Shown: piece by piece, positions 5,881 to 7,389 of the stretch
How positions within the stretch are numbered: position 1 is the stretch's first letter
Layout of the letters: each line of letters opens with the position of its first letter
Origin: Bacillota bacterium
GTDB lineage: Bacteria; Bacillota; DTU065
Assembly (NCBI GenBank): GCA_012842235.1
Contig: DUTE01000411.1
Location: 1-7,389, forward strand
DNA: 7,389 bases
Direction: 5' to 3'
Notes under the pieces: model-generated
Database searches by the model: none
Seen by the model: the letters and a program-made list of their open reading frames with translations, nothing else
What the model was told of the DNA's origin: nothing
Program-made: the position numbers and the translations under genes

Positions 5881-5918
5881 AAGAAAGCTTCTCCTCCTGT
5901 AGGAGGAGAAGCTTTCTT
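5881..5918 (-). terminator. Long perfect hairpin after the carbohydrate-binding gene
   Basis: Positions 5881-5898 and 5901-5918 are exact reverse complements (18 bp, 2 nt at the centre), 14 nt downstream of the stop of the minus-strand carbohydrate-binding gene. The T-tract after the stem is poor on the minus strand (TTTCTTCAAATT). It may be a terminator, an mRNA 3'-end stabiliser or a partial terminator that lets some transcripts reach the downstream membrane-protein unit. Confidence 0.7.
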
Positions 5919-5932
5919 TAGTTCAGTCTATA

Positions 5933-6691
5933 TTAGTCGAGACTAAGTGATACATCATCAAACCAAACAGTACCACTGTTTTCCTTAGATACTAAGAATA
6001 TCTTAGCATAAACTGTTCCTTCTGGAACGTCTGCTCTTACATTGCCTCTTGTCCAATCAGATGTTCTGCGGCCAAGATTACGGCTAGCTTCTCTTTCGCC
6101 AATTTGGTTACCATCAGCATCAAAGAAACCAACCTGAATCATAGTTTCGCCAGTTGGATCTTCTGCTTTTACATAAGCTTGAACCCTAATTTCGTCACCA
6201 GGTTTTAAGAAGATAATGTCGCTCTGCCAGTAACCTTCTTGACCAGGCAAAGTATCGGTAGCGTTTAGTCCAACACAGTAGAAACCGGTATAGACTGTAG
6301 CTGCTTTTTCCCACAAGTAGACATTCTTATCAGTACCACTAGGTGTCCAGTTAGCAGGATAAGGAGCAGGCATTTCAAAGCTTGGATTTTTAACTAGACT
6401 AACAGAGTCAGTTAGTTCGAGAGTAATATCGCCCTCAATACCAATACCTGGATTAATGGTGTAAACACGAACTGCTAAGACGTTTTTTTCACCAAAATTG
6501 AGGTAGCTAGCAGGAACAGAATATTTTCTTCTGCCGGCACGGTTACCATTACCAATACCAATACCGTTAACGAAAGTCCAGTCAAAGTCGTTAAGTGTAG
6601 GAATCAAAAGTTCAAGATCCCCTTTACCTTCCCACTGAGCTGGGACTTCAAACTCATAACGATACCAACCAAAACCAAGAGCAGGAGCTTT
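5933..6691 (-). CDS. Extracellular carbohydrate-binding protein, 5'-truncated (galactose-binding-like plus CBM4/9-like domains)
   Basis: About 252 residues of a larger protein remain. The first 80 or so (KAPALGFGWYRYEFEVPAQW, then GKGDLELLIPTLNDFDWTFVNG, given here in pieces of the family pattern) resemble the sugar-binding beta-sandwich of GH2-type glycosidases and SASA-type esterases: GxxWYR, EFEVP, DFDWTFVNG, then FGEKNVLAVRVY. The remaining part (about 95-250) is CBM4/9-like: LVKNPSFE, W-rich core, LKPGDEIRVQAYVKAE, FFDADGNQIGE and a closing GTVWFDDVSLSL. Both are known glycan-binding folds on secreted proteins. The frame is open up to TAA at 6727-6725 but has no usable start before TTG 6607, which lies inside the first domain. 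The N-terminus, presumably with signal peptide and perhaps a catalytic domain, is lost at the junction near 6690. Confidence 0.8.
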   Translation of the reverse strand, partial: KAPALGFGWYRYEFEVPAQWEGKGDLELLIPTLNDFDWTFVNGIGIGNGNRAGRRKYSVPASYLNFGEKNVLAVRVYTINPGIGIEGDITLELTDSVSLVKNPSFEMPAPYPANWTPSGTDKNVYLWEKAATVYTGFYCVGLNATDTLPGQEGYWQSDIIFLKPGDEIRVQAYVKAEDPTGETMIQVGFFDADGNQIGEREASRNLGRRTSDWTRGNVRADVPEGTVYAKIFLVSKENSGTVWFDDVSLSLD

Positions 6692-6706
6692 GTGGTAATA
6701 CCATAG
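6675..6706. other. Head-to-head junction of two 5'-truncated genes
   Basis: Recognisable protein similarity on the minus strand (carbohydrate-binding gene) runs up to about 6680-6695. On the plus strand, thioredoxin similarity begins at about 6694-6706. Neither gene has a start codon, ribosome binding site or promoter, and the two coding sequences abut. Genuine divergent genes would have an intergenic region with both starts. An inversion breakpoint, or more likely an amplification or assembly chimera, explains this best. Confidence 0.8.
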
Positions 6707-7047
6707 TAGTAAATTTCTGGTCCCTTAGCTGTCCCTATTGTTTGCAAGAAATGCCAGATTTTGAAGAAGTTTATAAGTCTTCGGAAGTAGAGTTTTTGAT
6801 GATTAATGTCGACAAAAATGAAGACCAAAAAAAACTTCCAGTCTATATAGAAAATCAAGGATATACCTTTAGAGTTTTAAAAGATGAAAAAGCTCAGATA
6901 GCCAGGGAGTATATGATTAGAGGATTACCTACTACTTTTATTATAGACCCTAATGGTAAAATTATCGAAAAACTTGAAGGTGCAATTACTAAAGAACAGT
7001 TAAAACGGGCCTTAGAAAAGACTCCAAAGCCTAGGATACCTTCATGA
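6694..7047 (+). CDS. TlpA/ResA-type thioredoxin-fold protein, 5'-truncated
   Basis: The plus-strand frame reads GNTIVVNFWSLSCPYCLQEM and continues to TGA at 7045-7047, giving about 117 residues. It shows the features of membrane-anchored thiol-disulfide oxidoreductases of the TlpA/ResA/AhpC-TSA group: VVNFW before the active site, the CPYC redox motif (codons 6730-6741), a MINVDKN strand, GYTFRVLKD, the cis-proline loop GLPTTFIIDPNGKI, and a C-terminal helix. The family acts outside the cytoplasmic membrane in cytochrome c maturation or disulfide reduction. The usual N-terminal anchor and first strands (about 50-70 residues) are missing, and no start codon precedes the redox motif; the in-frame TTG at 6742 and the ATG at 6751 lie after the active site and are not real starts. 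The truncation coincides with the junction near 6690. Confidence 0.85.
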   Translation, partial: GNTIVVNFWSLSCPYCLQEMPDFEEVYKSSEVEFLMINVDKNEDQKKLPVYIENQGYTFRVLKDEKAQIAREYMIRGLPTTFIIDPNGKIIEKLEGAITKEQLKRALEKTPKPRIPS

Positions 7048-7079
7048 AGACCCTTTTAGGGGCAAGTTTGGCTCCATTA

Positions 7080-7110
7080 AAATAAAGGGTGCAAATTGCA
7101 CCCTTTATTT
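7080..7110. terminator. Bidirectional terminator between convergent genes
   Basis: AAATAAAGGGTGC (7080-7092) and GCACCCTTTATTT (7098-7110) form a 13-bp stem with loop AAATT. Its A/T-rich base supplies a T-run in both directions. It lies between the thioredoxin stop (7047) and the minus-strand gene, whose TAA stop (7107-7105) is inside the stem. Confidence 0.85.
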
Positions 7111-7389
7111 ATTGGATGGCTTACATAAAATTTCAGAAATCCAAGTATCAAAAATACAAGATCCGTGGGCGGGTTTTATGATAACTGCTGTATCAGCACC
7201 TCTATCACTACCACCAATAGCTATAATCTCCTTACCATAGGGAATAAGCCCTGCATCTTGGGCCATTACCGATATCTCCACACATACTTTTACTCCCTGA
7301 CCTAGCATCCTCAGAGTATTTGCCATTATTTCGACCGGATAAGTGCCACCAAATTTGTTACTAATCAACCCATATCCTCTCAGGAGCTG
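7105..7389 (-). CDS. Stand-alone pyruvate kinase C-terminal-domain protein (5' part outside window)
   Basis: The frame is open to the window edge, giving 94 residues starting [20 protein letters not shown]. The segments [59 protein letters not shown] and [13 protein letters not shown] match the pyruvate kinase alpha/beta (PK_C) domain family found as separate proteins of about 180-200 residues in many Clostridia. In pyruvate kinase this domain is the C-terminal regulatory part; the stand-alone form lacks the catalytic barrel and has no assigned reaction. A TTG at 7368 could pose as a start, but homology continues upstream of it, so the true start lies beyond 7389. From the visible part alone, the C-terminus of a full pyruvate kinase is less likely, because the RGADTA and CKP pattern fits the stand-alone group. 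Confidence 0.8.
   Translation of the reverse strand, partial: QLLRGYGLISNKFGGTYPVEIMANTLRMLGQGVKVCVEISVMAQDAGLIPYGKEIIAIGGSDRGADTAVIIKPAHGSCIFDTWISEILCKPSNK

Noticed and set aside
6604..6858. Minus-strand open frame running across the 6690 junction
   Set aside because: It is out of frame with the carbohydrate-binding gene and antisense to the thioredoxin, so it is an accidental frame across a chimeric joint.
6742..7047. Thioredoxin gene starting at 6742
   Set aside because: Homology and the CPYC active site lie upstream in the same frame, so this TTG is an internal codon of a truncated gene.

Overview
The window looks like one end of a contig from a low-GC, Gram-positive-type anaerobe (Firmicutes/Clostridia-like, probably uncultured). 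The clues are AT-rich DNA, strong AGGAGG-type ribosome binding sites, a ykkC-family PRPP-type riboswitch in front of purine genes, a stand-alone pyruvate-kinase C-terminal domain protein, and secreted carbohydrate-binding proteins next to small membrane proteins. Genus cannot be told from the sequence. Nearly all genes lie on the minus strand, so transcription runs from high to low coordinates.

Region 1 (1-213) is a perfect 87-bp inverted repeat around a 39-nt loop. Both arms carry the same purL ribosome binding site and first codons. The copy joined to purC (minus strand) breaks after 14 codons, and the plus-strand copy carries on with genuine PurL sequence through the loop. This is best read as a fold-back chimera at the contig end.

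Region 2 (249-3399, minus) holds de novo purine synthesis genes: purE (AIR/N5-CAIR mutase), a 548-bp gap, purB (adenylosuccinate lyase), purC (SAICAR synthetase, TAATG overlap with purB) and the start of purL. The gap contains a near-consensus sigma-A promoter, a ykkC-fold aptamer of the PRPP type and an intrinsic terminator. The 5' strand of the terminator stem also serves as the closing helix of the aptamer. This is the layout of an ON switch that lets purB-purC-purL be transcribed when PRPP is abundant.

Region 3 (3460-5838, minus) is a tight three-gene unit that I do not recognise as a named system: a four-helix membrane protein, a secreted protein with two tandem CBM6-like beta-sandwich repeats, and a second four-helix membrane protein with the same layout as the first. 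It is the best candidate here for something undescribed. Upstream, beyond a long hairpin, is the 3' part of a large extracellular carbohydrate-binding protein (galactose-binding-like domain plus CBM4/9-like domain). Together these suggest a cell-surface glycan-handling locus, which is an inference.

Region 4 (about 6680-7389) begins at a second abnormal junction. The carbohydrate-binding gene (minus) and a TlpA/ResA-type thioredoxin (plus) meet head to head, both without 5' ends. The thioredoxin then converges on the 3' end of a pyruvate-kinase C-terminal-domain gene across a bidirectional terminator. Two inverted junctions in 7.4 kb point to amplification or assembly chimerism, so gene neighbourhoods across 1-213 and about 6690 should not be trusted.
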